The notes beneath the pieces were generated by a model, which saw only the letters and a program-made list of their open reading frames with translations, was not told where the DNA came from and did no database searches. The translations under genes were made by a program, and so were the position numbers. A stretch of 47,187 bases of DNA, taken from contig JAEUOY010000129.1 in the NCBI GenBank assembly GCA_016790515.1, forward strand, positions 1 to 47,187, written 5' to 3'. Source of the DNA: Burkholderiaceae bacterium. Its GTDB lineage: Bacteria; Pseudomonadota; Gammaproteobacteria; Burkholderiales; Burkholderiaceae_C. Position 1 is the stretch's first letter. Every line of letters begins with the position of its first letter. Of the stretch, positions 1-7,618 are shown piece by piece.

Positions 1-147
1 CGCTTCAACCGCTTCTTCCACGGCATGCTGCAACGCGGCGTCTACCTGGCGCCGGCGCTGTACGAAGCCGGCTTCGTCAGCAGCGCGCACAGCGCCGAGG
101 ACATCGCTGCCACCGTGCAGGCCGCAGCCGCGGCACTGCACGAATAG
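1..147 (+). CDS. hemL: glutamate-1-semialdehyde 2,1-aminomutase, C-terminal end (partial)
   Basis: The frame is open from the window edge and ends in TAG, giving 48 residues. The string [18 protein letters not shown] followed by an Ala-rich helix matches the C terminus of HemL, the PLP enzyme that converts glutamate-1-semialdehyde to 5-aminolevulinate in the C5 tetrapyrrole route. The PLP lysine and start lie outside the window. It runs in the same direction as mpl, 50 nt upstream of it. The call rests on a short but characteristic end. Confidence 0.85.
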   Translation, partial: RFNRFFHGMLQRGVYLAPALYEAGFVSSAHSAEDIAATVQAAAAALHE

Positions 148-197
148 CCGCATCCGCGCGGGCCGCGGCGTCCGCCCGCGGCCCGGGAGCTTCGCCC

Positions 198-1559
198 ATG
201 CACCTGCACATCCTCGGCATCTGCGGCACCTTCATGGGCGGCCTGGCGGCGCTGGCGCGCGAAGCCGGGCACCGCGTCACCGGCTGCGACGCCGGCGTCT
301 ATCCGCCCATGAGCGACCAGCTGCGGGCCCTGGGCATCGAGCTGATCGAGGGCTACGGTGCCGACCAGCTGGCGCTGAAACCCGACCTGTTCGTCATCGG
401 CAATGTCGTCACTCGCGGCAACCCGCTGATGGAGGCGCTGATGGACGCCGGCGCGCCCTACACCAGCGGCCCGCAGTGGCTGGCCGAGCATGTGCTGCAG
501 GGCCGCCATGTGTTGGCGGTGGCCGGCACCCACGGCAAGACCAGCACCACCTCGATGCTGGCCTGGATCCTCGAACAGGCCGGGCTGCAGCCGGGTTTCC
601 TGGTCGGCGGCGTGCCGCTGAACTTCGGCGTCTCGGCGCGGCTGGGCCAGGGCCGGTGCTTCGTCATCGAGGCCGACGAATACGACACCGCGTTCTTCGA
701 CAAGCGCAGCAAGTTCGTGCATTACCGGCCGCGCACCGCGATCCTGAACAACCTGGAGTTCGACCACGCCGACATCTTTCCGGACCTGGCGGCGATCGAG
801 ACCCAGTTCCACCACCTGGTGCGCACCGTGCCGCACAGCGGCCGGCTGGTGGTGAACCTGCGCGAAGCGGCGCTCGAGCGGGTGCTGGCGCGCGGCTGCT
901 GGAGCGAGGTGCAGCGCTTCGGCGCGCGCAAGGAACAGCCCGGTGCGCTGCGTGCCCGCGGCGAGCCGCATGCCTTCGACGTGCTGCGCGGCAGCCTGAA
1001 GATCGCCCGCGTCGAATGGCAGCAGCTGGGCGAGCACAACCAGCTCAACGCGCTGGCGGCGATCGGCGCGGCCGAGCATGTGGGGGTACCTCCGGAGACC
1101 AGCGCCGCTGCGCTGGCCGGCTTCACCAACGTGCGCCGCCGGCTCGAGCTGCGCGGCGAGGCGGCGGGCGTCAAGGTCTACGACGACTTCGCCCACCATC
1201 CGACCGCGATGCGCACGACGATCAACGGCCTGCGCCGCAAGGTCGGGCTGGCGCGCATCCTGGCGGTGTTCGAGCCGCGCACCAACACGATGAAGCGCGG
1301 CGAGATGAAGGCCCAGCTGCCCTGGGCGCTGGAGGAGGCCGACCTGGCCTTCTGCCTGCAGGGCGACTATGGCTGGAGCGCCGCCGAGGCGCTGGCGCCG
1401 ATGGGCGCGCAGGCCGTCGTGGCCGACAGCGTCGACAAGCTGGTGGCGGCAATCGTCCAGGCCGCCGAGCCGGGCGACCAGGTGCTGGTGATGAGCAACG
1501 GCGGCTTCGGCGGCATCCACGAGAAGCTGCTGGCGGCGCTGGCGGCGCCGTCGCGCTGA
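198..1559 (+). CDS. mpl: UDP-N-acetylmuramate:L-alanyl-gamma-D-glutamyl-meso-diaminopimelate ligase
   Basis: Cytoplasmic Mur-ligase-family enzyme that joins the recycled tripeptide L-Ala-D-Glu-mDAP to UDP-MurNAc, returning cell-wall peptide to peptidoglycan synthesis. The 453-residue length is normal for Mpl. The N terminus MHLHILGICGTFMGGLAALA is the Mpl form of the nucleotide-binding start, the ATP loop GTHGKT is at residues 110-115, VIEADEYDTAFFDKRSKF is the central Mur signature, and VYDDFAHHPTA with EPRTNTMKRG follow in the C-terminal domain. The ATG has GGGAG a few bases upstream. A GC hairpin at 1565-1580 follows the stop. No anomalies. Confidence 0.97.
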   Translation: MHLHILGICGTFMGGLAALAREAGHRVTGCDAGVYPPMSDQLRALGIELIEGYGADQLALKPDLFVIGNVVTRGNPLMEALMDAGAPYTSGPQWLAEHVLQGRHVLAVAGTHGKTSTTSMLAWILEQAGLQPGFLVGGVPLNFGVSARLGQGRCFVIEADEYDTAFFDKRSKFVHYRPRTAILNNLEFDHADIFPDLAAIETQFHHLVRTVPHSGRLVVNLREAALERVLARGCWSEVQRFGARKEQPGALRARGEPHAFDVLRGSLKIARVEWQQLGEHNQLNALAAIGAAEHVGVPPETSAAALAGFTNVRRRLELRGEAAGVKVYDDFAHHPTAMRTTINGLRRKVGLARILAVFEPRTNTMKRGEMKAQLPWALEEADLAFCLQGDYGWSAAEALAPMGAQAVVADSVDKLVAAIVQAAEPGDQVLVMSNGGFGGIHEKLLAALAAPSR

Positions 1560-1564
1560 CCCTC

Positions 1565-1580
1565 CGGCGCCGCAGCGCCG
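1565..1580 (+). terminator. GC-rich hairpin just after mpl
   Basis: CGGCGC, loop CGCA, GCGCCG form a perfect 6-bp stem starting 6 nt after the mpl stop. There is no following T-run, so it is at best a weak or Rho-assisted terminator or an mRNA 3' end stabiliser. Confidence 0.3.
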
Positions 1581-1776
1581 CGCGATGCCCGACGCGAGGG
1601 CCCTGGCGAGGCGGGGCGTCCTTAGCAAGATTTAGCAACGGGACAGCGGCGCTGAAGGACGGCAGCGGCCCCGCGCTGCGACAGTGGCTGCGCCGCCGCG
1701 GCAAGCGGCGGCGAGCCGGCCACCCCGAGCGGCGGTACCGGCGCCGAAGCCCGACCGCCGCTCGAAGGAGCATCTC

Positions 1777-2058
1777 ATGGTCCCCGACAACGCCTCGTTC
1801 CAGACGACCCGGCCCCGCGAGCGACTGATGGCCGCCGTTGCCGCGCTGACGACCAGCGCGGGCATCACCGGCGCGCTCGTGATGTGCTTCGATACGGCAT
1901 CACCCGACCGGTGGCTGGTGCCCGACGACCTGCTGCTGTCCCAGGTGGCGCGCTGCGAGCAGCAAGCCTCGCGCAAGGCCAAGGACGACTGCAAGCGCCA
2001 GCTCGTCGCCGCCCACCTGGCGCGCGGCAAGCAGCCGATCCAGCTGGCCCGGCATTGA
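1777..2058 (+). CDS. small hypothetical membrane-anchored protein
   Basis: I chose this ATG because GAAGGAG lies at 1764-1770, 6 nt upstream; a longer frame from 1684 has no such site and an unlikely Pro/Arg-rich start. The 93-residue product has one hydrophobic stretch at about residues 17-35 (RLMAAVAALTTSAGITGALV), then a short soluble tail with two cysteines (RCEQQASRKAKDDC) and many Lys/Arg. This suggests a single-pass protein with a small charged domain. It stands alone between mpl and the amidohydrolase. I do not recognise a family. Confidence 0.6.
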   Translation: MVPDNASFQTTRPRERLMAAVAALTTSAGITGALVMCFDTASPDRWLVPDDLLLSQVARCEQQASRKAKDDCKRQLVAAHLARGKQPIQLARH

Positions 2059-2169
2059 TCGCCGCCGATCGCGGGCAGGCGCCGCCGCCCGCCCTGCTTC
2101 ACCGCGGGGCGGCAACGGCCACCCGGCTGCGGTAGCCTTCGGGCCTCGCCGACGCTGCCGAGGCCTGCC

Positions 2170-3021
2170 ATGCCGCCGACCGCCATCACCCGCCGCCGCT
2201 TCCAGGGCCTGCTGGCCGCCGCGCCGCTGCTGGCCGCCGCCGCGCCGCGCGCGGCCACCGCGCTGCCGCTGTTCGACGCCCACATCCACTACAGCCACGA
2301 CGCCTGGGCACTGGTGCCGCCCAAGCAGGCGGTGGCGATCCTGCGCCAGGCGGGCCTGCGCGGCGCGCTGGTCTCGTCGTCGAACGACGAGGGCACCCAG
2401 ATGCTGCTGGCCGAGGCGCCCGAGCTGATCGTGCCCGAGCTGCGGCCCTACCGCAGCCGCGGCGAGATCGGCAGCTGGATCAAGGACGACAGCGTCGTGC
2501 GCTACCTAGAGGAGCGGCTGGCGAGGTACCGCTATGCCGGCATCGGCGAGTTCCACCTCTACGGCGAGGATGCCGACCTGGCGGTGCCGCGCCGCATGGT
2601 CGCGCTGGCGCGCGAGCACCGGCTGGTGCTGCACGCCCATTCCGACGTCGATGCGATCGAGCGCCTGCTGCGCCAGTGGCCCGAGGCGCGAGTGCTGTGG
2701 GCGCACTCGGGCTTCGAGCGGCCCGAGAAGGTGCGCGAAACGCTGCGCCGCCACCCGCGGCTGTGGTGCGACCTGGCGTTCCGCGGCGACCATGCCAGCG
2801 GCGGCAAGGTCGACGCCGCCTGGCGCGAGGCCTTCGGCGAGTTCCCCGACCGCTTCATGATCGGCACCGACACCTTCACGCCCGAACGCTGGCACTACAT
2901 CGCCGACCACGGCGGCTGGTCGCGCGCCTGGCTCGCCGACCTGCCCGCGCCGCTGGCCGAAGGCATCGGCTGGCGCAACGCCGAGGCGCTGTTCAGGGGC
3001 CTTGCACGCCCGGCGGCATGA
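2170..3021 (+). CDS. Tat-exported TatD/amidohydrolase-like metal-dependent hydrolase
   Basis: The 283-residue protein starts with a twin-arginine signal (TRRRFQGLL, then an Ala-rich core, cleavage near residue 31), so it should fold in the cytoplasm and act in the periplasm. The mature part is an amidohydrolase-superfamily TIM barrel: metal motif DAHIHYS near the start, GIGEFHLYG, LVLHAHSDVD, VLWAHSGFE and MIGTDTFTPERW provide the His/Asp ligand positions typical of TatD-like hydrolases. The substrate is unknown. Its stop overlaps the next start (ATGA at 3018-3021), so it is translationally coupled to the YtkA-like and MauG genes, suggesting a shared periplasmic task. Confidence 0.8.
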   Translation: MPPTAITRRRFQGLLAAAPLLAAAAPRAATALPLFDAHIHYSHDAWALVPPKQAVAILRQAGLRGALVSSSNDEGTQMLLAEAPELIVPELRPYRSRGEIGSWIKDDSVVRYLEERLARYRYAGIGEFHLYGEDADLAVPRRMVALAREHRLVLHAHSDVDAIERLLRQWPEARVLWAHSGFERPEKVRETLRRHPRLWCDLAFRGDHASGGKVDAAWREAFGEFPDRFMIGTDTFTPERWHYIADHGGWSRAWLADLPAPLAEGIGWRNAEALFRGLARPAA

Positions 3022-3437
3022 TCCGGTCGCTGGCATGGGCGCCGGCGATCGCCGGGCTGTGCGGCGCCGGCGCCGCGGCGGCCGCCTGCGGCGATGCGCT
3101 GCCGGCGGCGGCGCGGCTGCAGGCCGAGGCCACCGGCTGGCAGCTGGCCTTCGCGCCGCGCCCGGCGCCGCTGGCGGTGGGGCGGCCGTTCGCGCTCGAC
3201 ATCGTCGTCTGCCCGCCGGCGGGCCAGCCGCTGCCGGCGACGCTGAAGGTCGATGCCGAGATGCCGGCGCACCGCCACGGCATGAACTACCGTGCCAGCG
3301 TGAAGCCGCTGGGCAGCGGGCGCTGGCAGGCCGAGGGGCTGATGTTCCACATGCCCGGGCGCTGGCGCGTGCTGTTCGACCTCGACCGGCCCGGCCAGCC
3401 GCCGCTGCGGCTGGCAAGCGAGCTCGATCTGCCGTGA
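3018..3437 (+). CDS. YtkA/FixH-like secreted beta-sandwich protein
   Basis: A 139-residue protein with an N-terminal signal (MIRSLAWAPAIAGLCGAGAA) followed by a small beta-rich domain. The stretch DAEMPAHRHGMNYRASVKP and FHMPGRWRVLFDL has the MP-x-HxHGM pattern of YtkA/FixH-like domains, which often accompany copper or cytochrome proteins. The histidine/methionine cluster (AHRHGM, FHM) could bind a metal; this is inference. Its ATG overlaps the stop of the amidohydrolase, and its TGA overlaps the GTG start of the dihaem peroxidase (GTGA at 3434-3437), so all three form one tightly coupled unit. Confidence 0.7.
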   Translation: MIRSLAWAPAIAGLCGAGAAAAACGDALPAAARLQAEATGWQLAFAPRPAPLAVGRPFALDIVVCPPAGQPLPATLKVDAEMPAHRHGMNYRASVKPLGSGRWQAEGLMFHMPGRWRVLFDLDRPGQPPLRLASELDLP

Positions 3438-4663
3438 CGGCTACAGGCTGGCGTCGCGCCGCGGCGCTGGGCGTGCTGGCCGCCGCGCTGGCGGCGCCGG
3501 CCGGTCGTGCGGGCCCTGCGGCGCCGGCCTTGCTGGACTTCGGCGCCGACGAGCAGCAGCGCATCCTGCGCCACGGCCCCTGGCCGCCGGCTGCGGCATT
3601 CGACCCCGGCAATGCCCAGGCCGGCCGGCCGGCGGCGATCGCGCTGGGCCGGCGGCTGTTCTTCGACCCCCGGCTGGCGGCCGACGGCCGGCTGGCCTGC
3701 GCCAGCTGCCACGCGCCGCAACTCGCCTTCACCGACGGCCAGGCCAGGGCCACCGGCCGCGAGCGGCTGGACCGCCACACGCCGTCGCTGTGGAACGCGG
3801 TGCACGGCCGCTGGTACGGCTGGGACGGCGCGTTCGACAGCCTGTGGTCGCAGGCGCTGCACCCGCTCGGCAACCCGCGCGAGATGGCCGCCGGCGCCGG
3901 GCACTTGCAGGCCCTGGTGGCCGGCGACCGCTCGCTGGGCTGCGCCTTCACCCAGGCCTTCGGCGCGCCGCCGGGCAGTGATGCCGAGGCGACGATGGTG
4001 CAGCTGGCCAAGGCGCTGGGCGCCTTCGTCGGCTCGCTGGTGTCGGGGCCGACGCCGTTCGACGAGTTCCGCGACGCGCTGGCGCGCGGCGACCGCCGCG
4101 CCGCCGCGCGCTACCCGCTGGACGCCCAGCGCGGCCTGCGGCTGTTCATCGGCAAGGGGCAGTGCAGCAACTGCCATGTCGGTGCGAGCTTCAGCAACGG
4201 CGAGTTCGCCGACATCGGCCTGCCGTTCTTCGTGCGCCCCGGCGTCGTCGACCCCGGCCGCCATGGCGGCATCGTCGTGCTGCGGCGCAGCCCCTACAAC
4301 CTGCTGGGCGCCTTCAGCGAAGCGCCGGCCAGCGAACGCGCCGGACTGACGCGCCATGTCGAGCTGCAGCACCGCAACTTCGGCGAGTACAAGGTGCCCG
4401 GCCTGCGCAACGTGGCCGACACCGCGCCGTACATGCACGACGGCCAGCTCGCGACGCTGGACGCGGTGATCGATCACTACTCGAACCTGAACCTCGACCG
4501 CCTTCATGCCGACGGCGAGCAGATCCTGAAGCCGCTGCGGCTGAACGATGGCGAGCGCGCCGACCTGGTGGCCTTCCTGCGCAGCCTGTCGGACCCGCAG
4601 GCCACCGCCTGGCAGAGGCCGGCCGAGGACGCGGCCCCGCCGCCCGGCTGCGGTAAGGTGTGA
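3434..4663 (+). CDS. MauG/cytochrome c peroxidase-family dihaem protein
   Basis: The GTG start overlaps the preceding stop; the 409-residue product begins with a secretion signal. Two c-type haem motifs are present, CASCH at residues 89-93 and CSNCH at 244-248, with the order and spacing of bacterial dihaem peroxidases and MauG. Conserved surrounding elements include LGRRLFFDPRL, HTPSLWNA, QALHPLGNPREM, EYKVPGLRNVADTAPYMHDG and the final LRLNDGERADLVAFLRSL. It is expected to be periplasmic and to perform peroxide-dependent oxidation, either of H2O2 itself or, like MauG, of a partner protein. The coupled amidohydrolase and YtkA-like protein are candidate partners. No cytochrome maturation genes are nearby. 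Confidence 0.9.
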   Translation: MTATGWRRAAALGVLAAALAAPAGRAGPAAPALLDFGADEQQRILRHGPWPPAAAFDPGNAQAGRPAAIALGRRLFFDPRLAADGRLACASCHAPQLAFTDGQARATGRERLDRHTPSLWNAVHGRWYGWDGAFDSLWSQALHPLGNPREMAAGAGHLQALVAGDRSLGCAFTQAFGAPPGSDAEATMVQLAKALGAFVGSLVSGPTPFDEFRDALARGDRRAAARYPLDAQRGLRLFIGKGQCSNCHVGASFSNGEFADIGLPFFVRPGVVDPGRHGGIVVLRRSPYNLLGAFSEAPASERAGLTRHVELQHRNFGEYKVPGLRNVADTAPYMHDGQLATLDAVIDHYSNLNLDRLHADGEQILKPLRLNDGERADLVAFLRSLSDPQATAWQRPAEDAAPPPGCGKV

Positions 4664-4691
4664 GCGGCCGAATCGACCCCGGAGCAACACG

Positions 4692-5336
4692 ATGGCCGAA
4701 CCCTGCGAGCACGACCATGAACACCCCGCCGCGAGCCCGGGCACGCTGGGCATCCCTCGCAGCGGCGACTTCGACGGCGCGGCCTTCGAGCAGGCGGTGG
4801 CCGACCTGCTGCGCGCCTGCGGCGTCGCGCCCGAGGGCGTGCACACCGGCAAGACGCCGAAGCGCGTGCGCGAGCTGTGGGAGCGCCGGCTGCTCGGCGG
4901 CTATGCACTCGACCCGGCCGAGGTGCTGGGCGAGGGCTTCGCCGACCCGCGCGAGGACATGGTGGTGGTGCGCGGCATCGCGGTGCACGGCGTCTGCCCG
5001 CACCACCTGGTGCCGTTTCGCGGCGTCGCCCACGTCGCCTACGTGCCCGGCGGCCGGCTGCACGGCTTCGGCCGCATCGCCCGGCTGGTCGACGCGATCG
5101 GCCACCGCTTCACCTACCAGGAATGGATGACGCGCGACATCGCCGACGCGCTGCTGCGCCACGGCCAGGCCCGGGGCGCCGCCTGCGTGATCGAGGCCGA
5201 GCAGCTATGCCTGCTGCTCGGCGAGGACCGCCGCGGCGACGAGCGCGTCGTCACCCAGGCCTTTGCCGGCTGCTTCGACGGCGACGCGCTGCTGCGCGGC
5301 GAGTTCATGCGGGCGATCGGGACGCGGGCGCCTTGA
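4692..5336 (+). CDS. folE: GTP cyclohydrolase I (divergent)
   Basis: The 214-residue protein carries the FolE core: TPKRVRELW, VCPHHLVPFRGVAHVAYVPGG, LHGFGRIARLVDAIGHRF and LTYQEW-like QEWMTRDIADAL. Zinc ligands equivalent to E. coli C110, H113 and C181 are C102, H105 and C173. FolE converts GTP to 7,8-dihydroneopterin triphosphate for folate or pterin synthesis. Two positions look unusual: the residue two before the last zinc Cys is Gln (E. coli H179), and the segment after it is CLLLGEDRR rather than CxxARG, so the usual Arg is displaced. It starts 28 nt after the MauG gene with GGAG upstream, and its last 32 nt overlap the convergent SIR2-like gene. Confidence 0.88.
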   Translation: MAEPCEHDHEHPAASPGTLGIPRSGDFDGAAFEQAVADLLRACGVAPEGVHTGKTPKRVRELWERRLLGGYALDPAEVLGEGFADPREDMVVVRGIAVHGVCPHHLVPFRGVAHVAYVPGGRLHGFGRIARLVDAIGHRFTYQEWMTRDIADALLRHGQARGAACVIEAEQLCLLLGEDRRGDERVVTQAFAGCFDGDALLRGEFMRAIGTRAP

Positions 5337-6561
5337 CGGTGCCCGCGAGCGTGGGCCCGAGCAGCGCGTCGCTCAGCGCACGCATCAGGCCGTCGGCGCC
5401 GGCGTCGCCCAGCGCCACGTAGGTCATCGCGCCGCCGCGCTCGGCATGCAGCCGCAGAACGTCCACGTTCGGCTCGGGACGCGTGTCGCACCACCACAAG
5501 TGGTGCCGGCCCGGGCCGCAGGCGGCCAGTGCGCGCGTCAGGCTGTCGTGCCAGCCGCTGTGGCCGACGACGATCGCATCGCGCTCGCCGAGCACCTGCG
5601 CCAGCGCTGCCAGGTTGGCGTCGGCCAGACCGGCGAGTTCGCGCGCGGTGCTGGCCGGGTTGCGGCGCAGGATGCTGCCGTGGGTGTAGACGAGATGGAT
5701 CGCCGCTTCGCGCTCGAACAGCGTGGTGTCGATCCCGCGCTCGGGCCGATCGGTCACGCAGGGCACGATGCCCACCTGCTGCAGCGCCACCTGCAGCAAG
5801 GTGTCGAAGTTCGTCGTGAAGATGTTGCGGCAGAACGGCCTGCAGCGAAATGCCCGCCCGTCCTGCTGCGCTTCGAGCAGCCTGGCCAGTTCACGGTGCG
5901 CCGGGTTCAGCTTGGTGCGGCCGGTGAAGCCGCTGCCGTGCTCGATGCCGGGGGCGACGATGTATTCGAGAAAGCCCTGCACGAAGTCGCGCCCAAGCTC
6001 AGCGTCGGCACCGGGCGAGTCGCCGCCATCGACAGCCGCCCGCAACGACCCGTGCCGCGGCCTCCGGCGCTGCGGGCGATCCTCGGGTCGGGTTCGAAAC
6101 ATCTCCGTGGCGATGTCGAACTGGAACAGCGTGCGGTACGCGGCGGCGCAATCGAGCGGCTGGCCGTCCCGGCTTCTCAGCGCGACGGCGTCGCACCCGT
6201 GCAGGCGATGCGCGGCGGCGTTGAACTCGCGCCAGAACTCGCCCGAGCGCCGCCTCAGCCAGCTGGGGCTGCGGTCCGAAGCCGTCCCTTCCATGTCGCC
6301 GACGAAGTAGTAGCCGCCAATGGTCTGCTGCATCAACTCACGCACCATCGGCACCACGCCGGCGCTGAAGCCGGCGCCGACCACCAGCGTGTAGGCCGCA
6401 GGCTCGACCGGCACCAGCGTCGGCCGCGCGACGTGGTAGTGCGCTCGGGGTTCGCTGCGCCGCAGGCTGGCCACGACCTGATCGACCAGCCCGGACGCGC
6501 CCAGGCGGGGCAGGTCGCTCAGCGCCGCGGCGGGCGCGTGCCGATCCAGGCGATCGTCCAT
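5305..6561 (-). CDS. SIR2-like NAD-binding domain protein
   Basis: The 418-residue protein carries SIR2-fold landmarks: VVGAGFSAG (nucleotide-binding GAGxS, residues 61-68), IFTTNFDTLL (TTNxD, 247-256), VYTHGSI with a candidate catalytic His (291-297), and IVVGHSGWHD (GxS, 330-339). The 180 residues between the first two motifs form a mainly helical insertion. In bacteria such SIR2-like domains often act as NAD-consuming effectors of anti-phage systems, but no partner gene (HerA, Argonaute, TIR, STING) is adjacent. The start is uncertain because no clear ribosome site is visible. The C-terminal 32 nt overlap convergent folE. Function is inferred only at domain level. Confidence 0.75.
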   Translation of the reverse strand: MDDRLDRHAPAAALSDLPRLGASGLVDQVVASLRRSEPRAHYHVARPTLVPVEPAAYTLVVGAGFSAGVVPMVRELMQQTIGGYYFVGDMEGTASDRSPSWLRRRSGEFWREFNAAAHRLHGCDAVALRSRDGQPLDCAAAYRTLFQFDIATEMFRTRPEDRPQRRRPRHGSLRAAVDGGDSPGADAELGRDFVQGFLEYIVAPGIEHGSGFTGRTKLNPAHRELARLLEAQQDGRAFRCRPFCRNIFTTNFDTLLQVALQQVGIVPCVTDRPERGIDTTLFEREAAIHLVYTHGSILRRNPASTARELAGLADANLAALAQVLGERDAIVVGHSGWHDSLTRALAACGPGRHHLWWCDTRPEPNVDVLRLHAERGGAMTYVALGDAGADGLMRALSDALLGPTLAGTVKAPASRSPA

Positions 6562-6680
6562 CCACGCATGCTAGCCGGCTGCCACATCGATGCGTCGAAC
6601 GCCGGCATCCCCGACCTGCCGCGCCACGAAAGCGCAGGCTGTCGGTGCGGACGCCTGCCGGGCAGGCGCCGCGTTCCGGA

Positions 6681-7379
6681 TCAGGCGGCGGCCTTGCGGC
6701 GGCCCGCCCAGCAAAGGCCGGTCAGCGCCAGGCCCGCCAATGCCAGGCTGCCGGGTTCGGGCACGTCGATCGGCGTCGCGTTGACGGCAATCCGGAAGAC
6801 CAGCCATTCATCGTGATTGAAGCCGGGGCTGGTCGGATCCGTGTCACCGTTGCTGCTGTACCAGACCCAGCGCGCGGCGGCGTCGATGCCGGGGCGCGAG
6901 CCCCAGGGTCCCCCACCATTGGCCGGTCCGGCGGTCAGCGCGGTCCAGCCGTTCGACGGATTGCCGCCGCCGTTCGCATCGAGGATCTCCTGCGTCAGCA
7001 AGGCCAGATCGGCCGCACTGCCGGTGTACGGCGCGGCGCTGCCCAGCCCCGTGGCCATCACCTGCCATTGCGGATCGTTGCTGTAGAACTTGTAGCCGGT
7101 GTCGAGGTTCTCGAACTGCCCCAGGAAGCCCTGGGCGACCGACAGATCGGACGCGGTCACGACATAGAGGTACTGGCTGCCCGTCAGGTTGAAGTTGTAG
7201 ACCTCGGTGGTGGTCCAGTCGAAGTTGCTGCCGACGAAGTTCGTGGCCGCCGTCTGCGTGCCGTAGAACAGCGCATAGGAGTTGTCGACGGTCATGCTGA
7301 CCTTGATGGCCGCCGCCTGGACCGCGCCTGCCAACAGCAACGACGCGCCGATCGCTGCCCTCTTCCAACTCGAAGCCAT
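6681..7379 (-). CDS. PEP-CTERM sorting domain-containing exported protein
   Basis: The ATG at 7379 has GGGAGAG 6 nt upstream and opens a classical signal peptide (MASSWKRAAIGASLLLAGAV). The 232-residue product ends with VPEPGSLALAGLALTGL followed by CWAGRRKAAA, the VPEP motif, hydrophobic segment and Arg cluster recognised by exosortase/EpsH for surface sorting. The body is rich in Asn, Gly, Thr, Tyr and Trp, as usual for these beta-rich extracellular proteins, and has no recognised enzymatic domain. Expected location: processed at the inner membrane and delivered to the surface or matrix. A candidate promoter and a 15-bp palindrome lie upstream. No exosortase gene is in the window. Confidence 0.9.
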   Translation of the reverse strand: MASSWKRAAIGASLLLAGAVQAAAIKVSMTVDNSYALFYGTQTAATNFVGSNFDWTTTEVYNFNLTGSQYLYVVTASDLSVAQGFLGQFENLDTGYKFYSNDPQWQVMATGLGSAAPYTGSAADLALLTQEILDANGGGNPSNGWTALTAGPANGGGPWGSRPGIDAAARWVWYSSNGDTDPTSPGFNHDEWLVFRIAVNATPIDVPEPGSLALAGLALTGLCWAGRRKAAA

Positions 7380-7411
7380 GGTCTCTCCCGATGATTTGCA
7401 CCGCTGCCCCG

Positions 7412-7426
7412 TGAACACCGTGTTCA
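7412..7426. promoter_or_regulatory. 15-bp perfect palindrome upstream of the PEP-CTERM gene
   Basis: TGAACAC-C-GTGTTCA is a perfect inverted repeat centred on 7419, 33 to 47 nt upstream of the start codon of the PEP-CTERM gene. It fits a dimeric repressor or activator operator. No regulator gene is adjacent, so the protein that would bind is unknown. Confidence 0.45.
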
Positions 7427-7473
7427 GGGTGGCCAGCGATCAGAACACATCAAGCAATTCTTGCGCCTCGAGC

Positions 7474-7502
7474 ATTTCAATCAGATTCCTCATATCTGAC
7501 AA
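7474..7502 (-). promoter_or_regulatory. candidate sigma-70 promoter for the PEP-CTERM gene
   Basis: On the minus strand TTGTCA (7497-7502) is separated by exactly 17 nt from TGAAAT (7474-7479), resembling -35 and -10 boxes. The surrounding 7437-7502 stretch is markedly more A/T-rich than the coding sequence. Transcription would begin near 7467, giving an untranslated leader of about 90 nt containing the palindrome at 7412-7426. The match is moderate. Confidence 0.4.
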
Positions 7503-7618
7503 GGGCTTGGGCCCGGTCGATGCCGGCCGGCCGCACGGGCGTGTCAATTCGGCCGACATCCGGGCCATCCGCCGAAACTGCGACGTGGCCTAGTCTGCCG
7601 CGGTGCGCGGCGCGGCGG

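Noticed and set aside
7440-7493. 17-codon minus-strand frame (MRNLIEMLEAQELLDVF) upstream of the PEP-CTERM gene
   Set aside because: It overlaps the predicted -10 element and has no ribosome-binding site; the A/T-rich composition is better explained by promoter DNA.
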